Below are positions 50,413-59,509 of a DNA stretch of 64,000 nt, piece after piece. Both the position numbers and the translations under genes were made by a program. Where the stretch lies: the NCBI GenBank assembly GCA_023391635.1, contig JAEWAQ010000024.1:15678-79677 (forward strand). The letters are read 5' to 3'. Below the pieces are notes generated by a model. That model saw only the letters and a list, made by a program, of their open reading frames with translations, was not told the DNA's origin and did not search any database. Each line of letters opens with the position of its first letter. Position 1 is the stretch's first letter. This DNA is from Bacillota bacterium. Lineage in GTDB: Bacteria > Bacillota > Bacilli > Paenibacillales > Paenibacillaceae.

Positions 50413-51417
50413 TCAATCCTTCGATTCGGGCGGCGCCGCATCGGCGGCGTTCAGATACGTCCAATCGCCCCGCTGCGTGACAAGCCCGTCCTTCATCAGC
50501 TTGCCGAGCGCCCGCTTGAAGGCGGATTTGCTGAGGCCGAACCGCTTCTGAATAATGTCCGCAGGCGTCGCGTCCGAATACGGCATGCCACCGCCCGGCC
50601 GCTCCTTCAAGAACGCCAGCAGCCGGTCCGCATCCTCCAGCCGTCCTGTCTCCTTGGGCTGGCGCATCGTCAGCGTGACCCTGCCGTCGTCCCGTACCTG
50701 GGCAACCCGGGCGCCGAACTTCTGGCCGACGCGAAGTGTCCCTGTTACCGCGGACTCATGCACGTATCCCAATACGCCGAAGCCAAGCACGCCCGCTTCC
50801 ACGAGCGCAAACGCCCCGTCGCGAAACACATCGGTCACCCAGGCATCCTTCCACTCGCCTTTCCAGGACCCGGGCGCGCGAACCGTCAAACCGGCGAAAT
50901 CGTCAAGCTTCGCCAGCCGTGCCAGCATCCGGCCTTCCTTGTCGCGCTTCATCACGACATGCAGCTCGTCGCCCGTCTGCGGCCACACGCTGCGCCGTTC
51001 TTCCGGCAATTCCTTCAAAGGCAGAAGCAATTGCCGGCCGATCCCCATCTCCAGGAAATACCCGAACCGCGGATGGAAATCCGCCACAGCCAGCCGCGCA
51101 AGCTCGCCAAATCGAATCAAAGGCTGCCGCTGCGTGGCGGTCAGCCGTCCTTTGTCATCATGAAACAGAAAGAGCTCGATATCGTCACCGGGCGTTGGGC
51201 GGCGTTCGACGGCTTCTCCGTAAGGGAACAGCACCTCTGCGTCCTCGTCATCCCCGATCCCGACAAACCAGCCATACGGCGGGGCCTCTCTACGGACCCG
51301 CAACCGAGCGGACACGCCTGCTGCAAGCTGTCCATCCCTTGAATGGTTTCCAACTCTCACATCCTCGCGACGCGATGTGAAGGATGTGCCCGTAACGTGC
51401 CGCCGCTCATCTTTCAT
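50413..51417 (-). CDS. cvfB: S1-like RNA-binding protein, CvfB/YitL type
   Basis: 334 residues with several S1-like beta barrels (about 25-90, 95-160, 165-225, 230-280; for example HESAVTGTLRVGQKFGARVAQV) and a C-terminal winged helix (FGLSKSAFKRALGKLMKDGLV), the CvfB layout. ATG at 51417 overlaps the rsfS stop by four bases (ATGA), indicating coupling. Members affect virulence or translation in other Firmicutes; the exact job is unclear. Confidence 0.85.
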   Translation of the reverse strand: MKDERRHVTGTSFTSRREDVRVGNHSRDGQLAAGVSARLRVRREAPPYGWFVGIGDDEDAEVLFPYGEAVERRPTPGDDIELFLFHDDKGRLTATQRQPLIRFGELARLAVADFHPRFGYFLEMGIGRQLLLPLKELPEERRSVWPQTGDELHVVMKRDKEGRMLARLAKLDDFAGLTVRAPGSWKGEWKDAWVTDVFRDGAFALVEAGVLGFGVLGYVHESAVTGTLRVGQKFGARVAQVRDDGRVTLTMRQPKETGRLEDADRLLAFLKERPGGGMPYSDATPADIIQKRFGLSKSAFKRALGKLMKDGLVTQRGDWTYLNAADAAPPESKD

Positions 51418-51764
51418 ACGATTTCCACTGCCTTCGCATCCGACCACAGACGCTCCAGATGGTAATATTCCCGTTCGTCCTTATGGAACACATGGGCGAC
51501 GACGTCTCCCATATCGAGCAACACCCAGCGGGCGGTGCCGAGGCCTTCGACCCGCACGTGGCAGCCGGCTTGCTCCGAGCGCTTGCGAATTTCGTCGGCG
51601 ATGGCCAGCACCTGCGTATCCGAATTGCCATGACAGATGACGAAATAGTCTGCCACCAGCGAGATGCCTTGCAAATTCAGGACGACGATGTCGTGCGCTT
51701 TCTTGTCTTCCGCGCCGACGACGATTGCCCTCATCAATTGATCCGATTGTCCTGCTCCTGCCAT
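51414..51764 (-). CDS. rsfS: Ribosomal silencing factor RsfS (YqeL)
   Basis: 116 residues, the usual length. Conserved features are DIVVLNLQGISLVADYFVIC, VRVEGLGTARWVLLDMGDVVAHVF and REYYHLERLW. It binds uL14 on the large subunit and blocks subunit joining when nutrients run low. Three bases separate it from yqeK, and it overlaps the S1-domain gene. Confidence 0.95.
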   Translation of the reverse strand: MAGAGQSDQLMRAIVVGAEDKKAHDIVVLNLQGISLVADYFVICHGNSDTQVLAIADEIRKRSEQAGCHVRVEGLGTARWVLLDMGDVVAHVFHKDEREYYHLERLWSDAKAVEIV

Positions 51765-51767
51765 TGC

Positions 51768-52349
51768 TCAACCTCCCGTTCGATATGCATTGCGTTCTTC
51801 AATCAAGCTGTTGCGGGCGTCCACCGTCAAAGGGAAGATCCTTCGACCTTTATCAAGCAAATAGGCGATGGTGGAGTCAAAACCCGCGATCAGAGCTTCT
51901 GTCAAATTTTGCTCTGCCAGCCGCCGAATGCGGTCGACACCCGGAAAATCGCGGCCAGGCTCGATGTAATCCGCCAGACAGACAATGCGGTCCAGCAGCG
52001 TCATGCGCTCCCTGCCCGACGTATGGTAGCGGATCGCGTCCAGCACTTCTTCATCCGCGATGCCGTGCTCTTCCTGCACGGCCCAGGCGCCGACGGGCGC
52101 ATGCCACAATTCCTTATCGAAACCCAGCAATTCCAACGGCATACCCTGTTCGCGAATGACTTGCGCTTGCCGATCGATCGGCCAGGCTTTGGCATAATCG
52201 TGCAGCAATGCCGCGAGTTCGGCTTTTTCAATATCGCCGCTGTACCTCTTCGCCAGTTCCTTCGCCGAGTCCACCACGCCCAGCGTATGCTTCCATCGCC
52301 GGTCCGGCATTTGCCGTCTTGTCGCTTCCTTTAACTTCTCAAGATTCAT
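51768..52349 (-). CDS. yqeK: HD-domain Ap4A hydrolase YqeK
   Basis: 193-residue HD-superfamily hydrolase; YqeK proteins split diadenosine tetraphosphate symmetrically. Metal-binding motifs are KHTLGVV (His), LLHDYAK (the HD pair), HAPVGAW and RYHTSGRERM. Overlaps nadD by 11 bp. Standard place in the yqeG-comER cluster. Confidence 0.93.
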   Translation of the reverse strand: MNLEKLKEATRRQMPDRRWKHTLGVVDSAKELAKRYSGDIEKAELAALLHDYAKAWPIDRQAQVIREQGMPLELLGFDKELWHAPVGAWAVQEEHGIADEEVLDAIRYHTSGRERMTLLDRIVCLADYIEPGRDFPGVDRIRRLAEQNLTEALIAGFDSTIAYLLDKGRRIFPLTVDARNSLIEERNAYRTGG

Positions 52350-52926
52350 ACAGACGATGCCTCCGTATCCACGCGATCACCGGGTCGGGTGTCATGAAGC
52401 GGATCGAGCGCCCCTCCCTGCACCGGCTGCGAATATCGGTCGAGGATATGCCGATCTGCGGCATGACAGCCCGCAGCAGCTTGCTTCGAATGTACGGCGG
52501 CAGCGCCGATTCGTCGACGGGCGTACCCGGCCGTTCGAGACCGATGAATGTAACCCGCGCGGCGAGCGCTTCCGGCTCGCGCCAATTCGGCAGATCGTTC
52601 ACCATGTCCGATCCGACGATCCAATAGAACGAACGATCGGGGTGAAGCGCCGCCAAGGCGGTCACGGTATCGATCGTATAGGAAACGCCTTGCCGTGAGA
52701 GCTCCATGTCCTCCACGCGAAAACCCGGGGTTTCCGCCACAGCCGCTTCCAGCATCCCCAGCCTCATTTTCCCATCGGTGTTCGGCTTGGCTTTGTGCGG
52801 GGGGACGTACGTGGGGATGAACCAGACGTCCGCCAGATCGGCCGCTTCCCGCGCCGCCTCTGCCGCCAGCAGATGACCGTAATGGATCGGATCGAACGTG
52901 CCGCCCAGCAGCCCGGTTCGCCGCAT
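52339..52926 (-). CDS. nadD: Nicotinate-nucleotide adenylyltransferase
   Basis: 195-residue nucleotidyltransferase making deamido-NAD from NaMN. The phosphate-binding motif GGTFDPIHYGHL is at about 8-19 and the ISSTDIRSRCREG motif is near the C-terminus. Overlaps yqeK. Confidence 0.96.
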   Translation of the reverse strand: MRRTGLLGGTFDPIHYGHLLAAEAAREAADLADVWFIPTYVPPHKAKPNTDGKMRLGMLEAAVAETPGFRVEDMELSRQGVSYTIDTVTALAALHPDRSFYWIVGSDMVNDLPNWREPEALAARVTFIGLERPGTPVDESALPPYIRSKLLRAVMPQIGISSTDIRSRCREGRSIRFMTPDPVIAWIRRHRLYES

Positions 52927-52952
52927 GGAATCCCGCCTTCCTGATTGCAGCT

Positions 52953-53249
52953 TTAAGGCAATTCTATCGTCTTATGGTCCTGCGATTCCTTGTACAGCAC
53001 GATCGTTTTGCCGATGACCTGCACCAGTTCGCAGCCCGATCGTTCGGCGATCTCGGGAGCGATCTCCCGCGCTTCCTCAATCGAATTGTTAAGCACCGAC
53101 ACCTTGATCAACTCGCGCACTTCGATCGCTTCTTCAATATGGCGGATCAGGTGATCGTTCACCCCGCCCTTGCCAATCTGAAAAATGGGATCGAGATGGT
53201 GGGCGAGCGAGCGGAGATAACGCTTCTGTTTACCCGTTAGCATGTCCAT
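52953..53249 (-). CDS. yqeI: YhbY-family RNA-binding protein (YqeI)
   Basis: 98-residue CRM-fold protein that binds pre-50S particles. Family motifs LTGKQKRYLRSLAHHLDPIFQIGKGGV and ELIKVSVLNNSIE are present, then the C-terminal strand GCELVQVIGKTIVLYK. AGGAAAG precedes the ATG at 53249. Lies between aroE and nadD as in Bacillus. Confidence 0.95.
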   Translation of the reverse strand: MDMLTGKQKRYLRSLAHHLDPIFQIGKGGVNDHLIRHIEEAIEVRELIKVSVLNNSIEEAREIAPEIAERSGCELVQVIGKTIVLYKESQDHKTIELP

Positions 53250-53267
53250 TCCTACTTTCCTCTAATA

Positions 53268-53318
53268 GGGAGCTTGCGGAGCAAACTCTCACCGCCAATA
53301 GGGAGTTTGCTCCGCAAA
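53268..53318. repeat. Two tandem hairpins after aroE
   Basis: GAGCTTGC-GGA-GCAAACTC and GAGTTTGC-TCC-GCAAACTC, each followed by CACCGC and preceded by AATAGG (at 53264 and 53297, 33 bp apart). They lie in the short gap between the aroE stop and yqeI; no T-tract, so termination is doubtful. Confidence 0.7.
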
Positions 53319-53319
53319 C

Positions 53320-54168
53320 TCACCGCTCAAGCGATGCCAGCACCGCTGCCCGCATCGCTTGCACAGGCGCGGGAATTCCCGTCCAATATTCGAAGGCGTA
53401 TGCGCCCTGGTAGACAAACATACCGAGTCCGCCGTGAATGCGGCAACCACGTTGCTCGGCTTGCTGCAGGAACTTCGTCGTCAGCGGATTATAGATCAGA
53501 TCGCTCGCTACCGCGCCGGGCTGCAACCATGCCGGATCGATCGGCGAAGCATCCGTGTTCGGCGACATACCGACAGACGTCGTGTTGATGACGATATCGG
53601 CTTCCCGGCAGGCATCCTGCACATCGTCCCAGCCGATCGCCGTGATCGCAGCAGGGCTCTGCGCTTGCAAGCCGGCAGCCAGCTGCTCCGCCTTGTCCCG
53701 GGTACGATTGGCGAGCAGGACGGAGGCGGGCCGCTCCCGGCCGAGTGCCCACAAGATGCCGCGCGACGCGCCTCCGGCGCCCAAGACGACGATCTTCTTG
53801 CCGGACAGATCCGGCTCGGCCTCTTCCTTGAGCGAACGTACATAGCCGATGCCGTCGGTGTTGTAGCCGATCAGCCGGCCTTCCCGATTCACGATCGTGT
53901 TGACCGCTCCGATGACGCGCGCGCCTTCGTCGATTTCGTCCAGGTACTGCATCACTTGTACTTTATGCGGAATCGTCACGTTCAAACCGCCGAAGCCGAA
54001 TGCGCGCAGACCCGCAATGGCTTGTTCCAGTTGCTGCGGCAGCACGTGGAATGCGGCGTATTGCGCGTTCACCTGCATCTCGCGAAATGCCAGATTGAGC
54101 ATCATCGGCGACCTCGTATGGCGAATCGGATCGCCAATGACACCGTATAGCACTGTCTCGTTGTTCAT
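53320..54168 (-). CDS. aroE: Shikimate dehydrogenase
   Basis: 282-residue NADPH enzyme of aromatic amino-acid synthesis. Substrate motif GDPIRHTRSPMMLN at the start, catalytic Lys in NVTIPHKVQVMQYLD, nucleotide loop VVLGAGGASRGILWAL, and NTDGIGYVRSL. GGAGAGAAGG precedes the ATG. Confidence 0.95.
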   Translation of the reverse strand: MNNETVLYGVIGDPIRHTRSPMMLNLAFREMQVNAQYAAFHVLPQQLEQAIAGLRAFGFGGLNVTIPHKVQVMQYLDEIDEGARVIGAVNTIVNREGRLIGYNTDGIGYVRSLKEEAEPDLSGKKIVVLGAGGASRGILWALGRERPASVLLANRTRDKAEQLAAGLQAQSPAAITAIGWDDVQDACREADIVINTTSVGMSPNTDASPIDPAWLQPGAVASDLIYNPLTTKFLQQAEQRGCRIHGGLGMFVYQGAYAFEYWTGIPAPVQAMRAAVLASLER

Positions 54169-54232
54169 GCCGACCTTCTCTCCCGTTAGCGCCTTGTCTA
54201 TTGAAACGTCTCTGCTTGTCCTTCCGTAGCCT

Positions 54233-55375
54233 TCATATCATCGAATCCCGCAGCAGCACTTTGATGCCGCGCGGCGCATGAATGTCCACCACCGCGCCAT
54301 CGCGGCCGCTGGCCATAATCCATCCGAGCCCGGATACGACGATATCCTGCCCTTCGCCGCGGGGAATCCGCAGGCGGTGCCGTGTCCACGGGGGGATGGA
54401 GTCCAGGTCCGCTGTACTTGGCGGAGCCAGCATCTCCCCCCGGTGATCGGCGTACAGCTCGTCTGCCCGCTCCAGCTTCGTCCGGTGAACCGGAATGCCG
54501 GAGGAGACATATGCGGTGAACGATTGGTGCGGTCCTTCAATGAAATCAAAGCGAATCAACCCGCCGAAAAACAACGTCTGCCGCGCGTCCAATTGAAAGG
54601 TGAGCGGCTTGAGAGGCTTGTCCGGCAGCAAGGCGGAGAGATCCTGGCGCGGCACGATTTCGGACAGCCGGGATGCGTAGACGATGCCCGGCGTGTCGAT
54701 GATCGTCTTGTCATCTTCGAGCGGGATGCGGACGGCATCCAGCGTCGTCCCCGGGTATCGCGACACCGTGAGCTCCTGCTCCAAGTCGCTGTAGTCCGAG
54801 ATCAGACGGTTGATCAGCGTGCTCTTGCCGACGTTCGTCGCCCCGACGACGTACACGTCACGGCCTCGGCGCAGGCGTCCGACGGCTTCGACGACATGGT
54901 CAAACCCGGCGCCCCGCTTGGCGCTGCACAGCACGACATCCGCGACGCGAAGCCCGTTTAGCTTCGCCTGCCGCTGCACCCAGTTGCGCAGTCGGTTCCA
55001 GTTCGTCACGCGCGGCAGCAGATCGGTCTTGTTCACGACGAGCAGCACTTCGTTGTTGCCGATAAAACGCTGCAAGCCGGAAATCAAGCTGCCTTCGAAA
55101 TCGAACAGGTCCACGATATGCACGACCAGGCTGTTCGTCTGGGCAATGCTGCCCAGCAGCTTCAGGAATTCATCCTGATCGACCGTGACTGAGGAAGCTT
55201 CATTATAATGCTTGATCCGGAAACAGCGCTGACAGACGGCAGGATGCTTGTCAAGCGCCGATGGCGGCGCATACCCCGGCCGATCCCTGTTCTCGGACTG
55301 CAGCGGAATGCCGCAGCCCGAGCAGCGGAGGGATTGCGGCGCGTCCGGCAACACATCGCGGTTGCTGGGTGTCAT
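54233..55375 (-). CDS. yqeH: Ribosome-biogenesis GTPase YqeH
   Basis: 380-residue circularly permuted GTPase needed for 30S assembly. N-terminal zinc finger (CSGCGIPLQ and CQRCF), then permuted G motifs in the order G4 (VNKTDLLPR), G5, G1 (VGATNVGKSTLINRL) and G3 (DTPGI). ATG at 55375 overlaps the yqeG stop (ATGA) and has a G-rich ribosome-binding site; the longer frame to 55408 is rejected for that reason. Confidence 0.95.
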   Translation of the reverse strand: MTPSNRDVLPDAPQSLRCSGCGIPLQSENRDRPGYAPPSALDKHPAVCQRCFRIKHYNEASSVTVDQDEFLKLLGSIAQTNSLVVHIVDLFDFEGSLISGLQRFIGNNEVLLVVNKTDLLPRVTNWNRLRNWVQRQAKLNGLRVADVVLCSAKRGAGFDHVVEAVGRLRRGRDVYVVGATNVGKSTLINRLISDYSDLEQELTVSRYPGTTLDAVRIPLEDDKTIIDTPGIVYASRLSEIVPRQDLSALLPDKPLKPLTFQLDARQTLFFGGLIRFDFIEGPHQSFTAYVSSGIPVHRTKLERADELYADHRGEMLAPPSTADLDSIPPWTRHRLRIPRGEGQDIVVSGLGWIMASGRDGAVVDIHAPRGIKVLLRDSMI

Positions 55376-55908
55376 CGCGCGTCCCCCCTCTCGGCCTTGA
55401 ACGGCCATTTGCCGGCGCGACGCAGCTTGGCCAGCGCGATCTTCTCGATACGGCGATTGATCCGCGTAAAGATGCCTTCCTCGGAAAGAGCGATCGGCGT
55501 CACGAGAATCGTATGCAGGCCCGCTCTGCGGCCACCCAGCACATCCGTCATCATCTGGTCGCCGATAACGACGGCTTGATCGGGCGGCAGCTGCAGCTGC
55601 TGAAGTGCCTTGTGAAACGCCTTGTTCGCCGGTTTGCGCGCGGCATGCACATACGGAATGCCGAGCGGCTCCGCGAACTGGGACACGCGGGTGCGATTAT
55701 TGTTGGACAGAATGACGACCTTGAACCCCGCGTCGTTGACCTGGTCCAGCCACTGTACCAGCTGCGGGGTAGCCAACGGCGTCTTGGCGCTGACAAGCGT
55801 ATTGTCCAGGTCGGTAATGATGCCTTGGACGTTGCGCTGTCTCAAGGCTTGCAAATCGATATCATAAACCGTATTTACGATCTGGTCGGGCAGCAGTCGC
55901 TCGAACAT
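55372..55908 (-). CDS. yqeG: HAD-family phosphatase YqeG
   Basis: 178 residues, class IIIA HAD fold. The catalytic motif is DLDNTLV; motif II is ILSNNN, motif III Lys is in AARKPANKAF, and motif IV is VVIGDQMMTDVLGG. Related to mitochondrial PGP phosphatases. First gene of the conserved yqeG-yqeH-aroE-yqeI-nadD-yqeK-rsfS-yqeM run. Confidence 0.94.
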   Translation of the reverse strand: MFERLLPDQIVNTVYDIDLQALRQRNVQGIITDLDNTLVSAKTPLATPQLVQWLDQVNDAGFKVVILSNNNRTRVSQFAEPLGIPYVHAARKPANKAFHKALQQLQLPPDQAVVIGDQMMTDVLGGRRAGLHTILVTPIALSEEGIFTRINRRIEKIALAKLRRAGKWPFKAERGDAR

Positions 55909-56023
55909 CCTCTAATCTCCTGTCATCGCTAGTAAAAATGACTTCGTCGGAATGAACAAAATATACCACACCCTACCCGACCTTGCAAAAGCACGGCAAT
56001 TTCCATAGCCGCGGCAAACGCCT

Positions 56024-58267
56024 CTAGAGCGCCTTGCGCAGCCTTGCGACGGCCGCTTCAAACTCCCGGGCATCCGCTTCGCCGCCCGGCGCGTCTCCGT
56101 AACGCGCGTGCTCAAACCGATGAAGAATGCTGTCGAACTCCGGCCGCAGCGAAGTGAACTTGTTCCCCCAGCGCCAGAACGCTTCCCGCATCGTCTCATG
56201 CGCTTCCCGTTTCAAGCCGCGGCGCTTCATGAATCTGACCAGCTTCTCCATCTCCCTGACGATCCGCTGATCCGGCGACGCCCCGACATAGCGAATCCGG
56301 CGCAGCCATTGCATGGCCCCATTGCGGCGGCGCAAGACGAGAATGGCGGCAACGCCCAGCAGGATGACCGCGCCGACGATCGGCAGCACGATCCCGGACT
56401 TCGCTTGCGGTTCGGCCGTTTCAACCGGCTGTTCCGGCGTTGCCGGCTCGATATCGAGCGGAGCCGGCGCATCGACCGGCACCGGCTGCGGAACCGAGAA
56501 GCCCGCCGTCGGCTCGAACGGAATCCAGCCGTATCCTTCGAAGTAGACCTCCGCCCATGAATGGGCATCGGCGTTGCGGACCGTATAAGATCCCGGTCCG
56601 TCAGGGTCGGCTTCAGGCGGTCCTCCGCCGAACCGCATGCTATCTTCGAACGACGGATCGACGCCGGAAGCGTAGCCTTTCACCCATCTGGCCGGAATGC
56701 CGAGCGTTCTGGCCATGACGACGAATGCCGTGGAGTAATAATCGCAATAGCCTTCCATGATTTCGAACAAGAAAGCGTCCGTTACGTCCTCGCTCTTCTG
56801 TTTGCTTACGTCCGGCTTATTGTTGTAAGGATAAGTGTTCTTCAAATATTGGGCGAGCATGTCCGCCTTGTCGTATTCGTTCGTGCCGGAAGCCGTCACT
56901 TCCTTGGCCAGGTCGGCCACGCGGGCCGGCAAGCTATCAGGCAACTGCAGATAGGGCGACAAATCGATGGAAGATGGGTTCTGTTCGGTCGGCAAGGCGA
57001 CTTGGCGCAAGGCCGCGCGGTCCAGCAGCGTAACCTCGGATTCGACGGTATACGTCTCCACGCGTGCAGGCTTGCGGAACCGCAGTTCCCATTCCTCGCG
57101 GTTGCCCATCAATTCCCCTTCTCCGCCATCGAGCATCGCGATCCGGCTGGCCGGCCCGGCTGCAAACAAGACCGACATGCGGTCTTTGCGTAAAATCTCC
57201 ACTGTCTGGGTGATTTTCTCGACGGCGACGCCTTCCGGACGCTCGGATTTGCCGAAGTTCGTCTCTATTCCGATGCCCAGCGGCACCATCCTGGCTTCGG
57301 TATCTTCCCAGCCTTCGCCGTTGTAGACGGCCTTCGTCTCCCCCCGCCAATAGCTTCTCCTGCTCGTGTGCACGGTCATGACGGGAGAGTAATCGTAATT
57401 GAAACCTCCGCCGATCTGGCGGTCGTCCCGTCCGTAGCCGGACGATGCCGAACCTCCGCTCCCCAGCGAGCCGATATTGCCGCTCAGGATACCGCCTTCT
57501 CCCGCAAGCGAAGGCACTTCTCTGCCCTGCGCCTCGGACCAGATCGTGTAAGGGTCCTCCAGAAGCGCAGGCGCCCGCGGCATGAAGATGCCCGACAACA
57601 GCAGCAACGAAATGACGATGGCTGCAGGCAGGGCGAGTTCGATCGGCCTTTCGGCTAGCGCTTCCCAACTGTCCGGGTGCCTTGCCCTCAATTCTTGCAA
57701 ATGAATGATGACCAGCCAGCCCAGTCCGGCCACGACGATCCAGGCGATATTGTGCCAGAGCTCAAGCGGGAAGAACGAATCGAACGTCGCCATGACGCCG
57801 ATCGCCGTCATCAAGATCGCCAGCATGGCGCTGCGGTTGCGCCCGATTCGGGCAATGACGTGCAGTGCGAGCACGACGCCGAGCGCGATCTCGACGAACG
57901 GATGCAGCGTAGCGACATGATATTCGAAGAACCATTGCCATTCCAGACCGCTCTTCCAACTGGAAGGCCATCCGATCCATTGGAACATCGGCGAATACCA
58001 TATCGACAGCAGCACGATGGCCGCGAATTCCAGCGCTAACCGGATCGCATACCGGCGAGTAAACAGCAACTCGCATACGGCGGTAACGGCAAGCGATGCA
58101 TAGACGATCGAATAGGTTTCCGACCACCAATATTCTTTGAATATTTGGATTAATTGCAGCAAGATGACGATGGCCATCAGACGATGCGAACGCTCCAGCA
58201 TGATTCGGCTCCAGAAGCCGTCCCGCTTGGCAGCAGTCGCCTGTCCGTAGGCAAGCTGAACGTTCAT
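56024..58267 (-). CDS. TgpA-type transmembrane transglutaminase-like protease
   Basis: 747 residues. About six N-terminal helices (to about residue 225), a DUF3488-type extracellular region, the transglutaminase core with the triad in EGYCDYYSTAF (Cys), ADAHSWAEVYF (His) and GWIPFEPTAGF (acidic position), another helix near 645, and a C-terminal DUF4129-like helical tail. The start overlaps the DUF58 stop by four bases. Family members of this three-gene module act on the outer surface; the substrate is not known. Confidence 0.9.
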   Translation of the reverse strand: MNVQLAYGQATAAKRDGFWSRIMLERSHRLMAIVILLQLIQIFKEYWWSETYSIVYASLAVTAVCELLFTRRYAIRLALEFAAIVLLSIWYSPMFQWIGWPSSWKSGLEWQWFFEYHVATLHPFVEIALGVVLALHVIARIGRNRSAMLAILMTAIGVMATFDSFFPLELWHNIAWIVVAGLGWLVIIHLQELRARHPDSWEALAERPIELALPAAIVISLLLLSGIFMPRAPALLEDPYTIWSEAQGREVPSLAGEGGILSGNIGSLGSGGSASSGYGRDDRQIGGGFNYDYSPVMTVHTSRRSYWRGETKAVYNGEGWEDTEARMVPLGIGIETNFGKSERPEGVAVEKITQTVEILRKDRMSVLFAAGPASRIAMLDGGEGELMGNREEWELRFRKPARVETYTVESEVTLLDRAALRQVALPTEQNPSSIDLSPYLQLPDSLPARVADLAKEVTASGTNEYDKADMLAQYLKNTYPYNNKPDVSKQKSEDVTDAFLFEIMEGYCDYYSTAFVVMARTLGIPARWVKGYASGVDPSFEDSMRFGGGPPEADPDGPGSYTVRNADAHSWAEVYFEGYGWIPFEPTAGFSVPQPVPVDAPAPLDIEPATPEQPVETAEPQAKSGIVLPIVGAVILLGVAAILVLRRRNGAMQWLRRIRYVGASPDQRIVREMEKLVRFMKRRGLKREAHETMREAFWRWGNKFTSLRPEFDSILHRFEHARYGDAPGGEADAREFEAAVARLRKAL

Positions 58268-59505
58268 GCGGATACCACCCCCACTGCGGCAGGCAGATCT
58301 TCAAGCCTGGAGATCGAAAGGCAATCCCACTGCTTGACCTGGCATAGTTGCTGCCATTGACGGAACTTGCGCACCCGCTCCTCGCTCGTGGACGCATCCG
58401 CGATATGAAGGAGCGATGGAATCATGCGCCTTGCTTCCAGGACATCGAAGCCTTGAGACAAGCGATCGTCCGCGAGCGGGCTGATCACGACAACCTGAAC
58501 GCCGGGCTCGAAGCGCTCCGCGGCGCTTGCGACCCAGTGCCCGAGAGCAGTGGTGCCATCTGCTTCCACATCGACAAGATGGCGGAGCACATCGTCGCGA
58601 ATGACGGGGGCGCGGTCCGCTCCGAACCAGAGCGGCTCACTGCCGCAGGAGACGAAGCCGACCGGCATGCCCCGCTGCACGACGAGCTCCAGCAGCGATG
58701 CCGCGGTAGACACCGCGAGCTCAAACTGCTCCGGCGACGAATACGAAGCGGCATGGCGGTCGAGCACGAATACGATGCGGGGCAGTGCTTCTCGCTCGTA
58801 TTCCTTCGATTTCCACTCACCGCTTTTGGCCGTTGCATTCCAATGAATCCGCGACATCCGATCCCCGTGGATATACTCCCGGACACCGTCAATCTGCGTT
58901 GTCTCCTTCGCCCATTTGGACGTGAACGTATGCTGGAACACGCCGCGCTGCGAACGCCGCAGCATCTGCCAATCCTTCAGCGCGATCATCCGCGGGAGTA
59001 CCCGGATGTCCATCGGCTCGGTGAATTGGCCTTGGTGCTCGAACAAGCCGAATATATCCCGCGTAGAGCAGTTCGTCGTCTGAAAACGGTAATGCCCTCT
59101 GCGCAGCGGGGCCGTCTCATAGACGACTTCGCCCCGGCGGCGATAGTCGGGGACGAAGCTGAGCTCGTATATTTGCGATTCGTCGGCAAGCGGCCGAACA
59201 AGCCGGTCGCGCACGATCACATAAGGTACCGGCCATACGCCGGGCACCTGGATCTTGAGCTTGACCTGCACGCGCATCCCCGCCGCCAGCAAGGTGGAAT
59301 CCGCGTTCGGCAAAGCGATCGAGCGACTGCCTTGCACGCCGCCTATGCCGCTCCAGCGGCCAAGCAGCAAGTACAGGATGAGGGCGTTGAGCATCACGAA
59401 GAGCATGAGCGATGTCTTGCCGCCCTGGAATAATAAATAGAAGGCCGAACAAGCGTACAGCATCGCGCCGGGCAGCCACACACGGGAGATGGACAAGCGT
59501 CTCAT
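58264..59505 (-). CDS. DUF58 domain protein
   Basis: 413 residues: two N-terminal helices (about 8-50), an Ig-like part, then the DUF58 domain (IDGVREYIHGDRMSRIHWNATAKSG and a vWA-like C-terminal part with IVFVLDRHAA). Genes of this kind accompany MoxR ATPases; the vWA part may be handled by the ATPase as in MoxR-vWA systems. The gap to moxR is 4 bp. Confidence 0.9.
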   Translation of the reverse strand: MRRLSISRVWLPGAMLYACSAFYLLFQGGKTSLMLFVMLNALILYLLLGRWSGIGGVQGSRSIALPNADSTLLAAGMRVQVKLKIQVPGVWPVPYVIVRDRLVRPLADESQIYELSFVPDYRRRGEVVYETAPLRRGHYRFQTTNCSTRDIFGLFEHQGQFTEPMDIRVLPRMIALKDWQMLRRSQRGVFQHTFTSKWAKETTQIDGVREYIHGDRMSRIHWNATAKSGEWKSKEYEREALPRIVFVLDRHAASYSSPEQFELAVSTAASLLELVVQRGMPVGFVSCGSEPLWFGADRAPVIRDDVLRHLVDVEADGTTALGHWVASAAERFEPGVQVVVISPLADDRLSQGFDVLEARRMIPSLLHIADASTSEERVRKFRQWQQLCQVKQWDCLSISRLEDLPAAVGVVSA

Positions 59506-59509
59506 GATC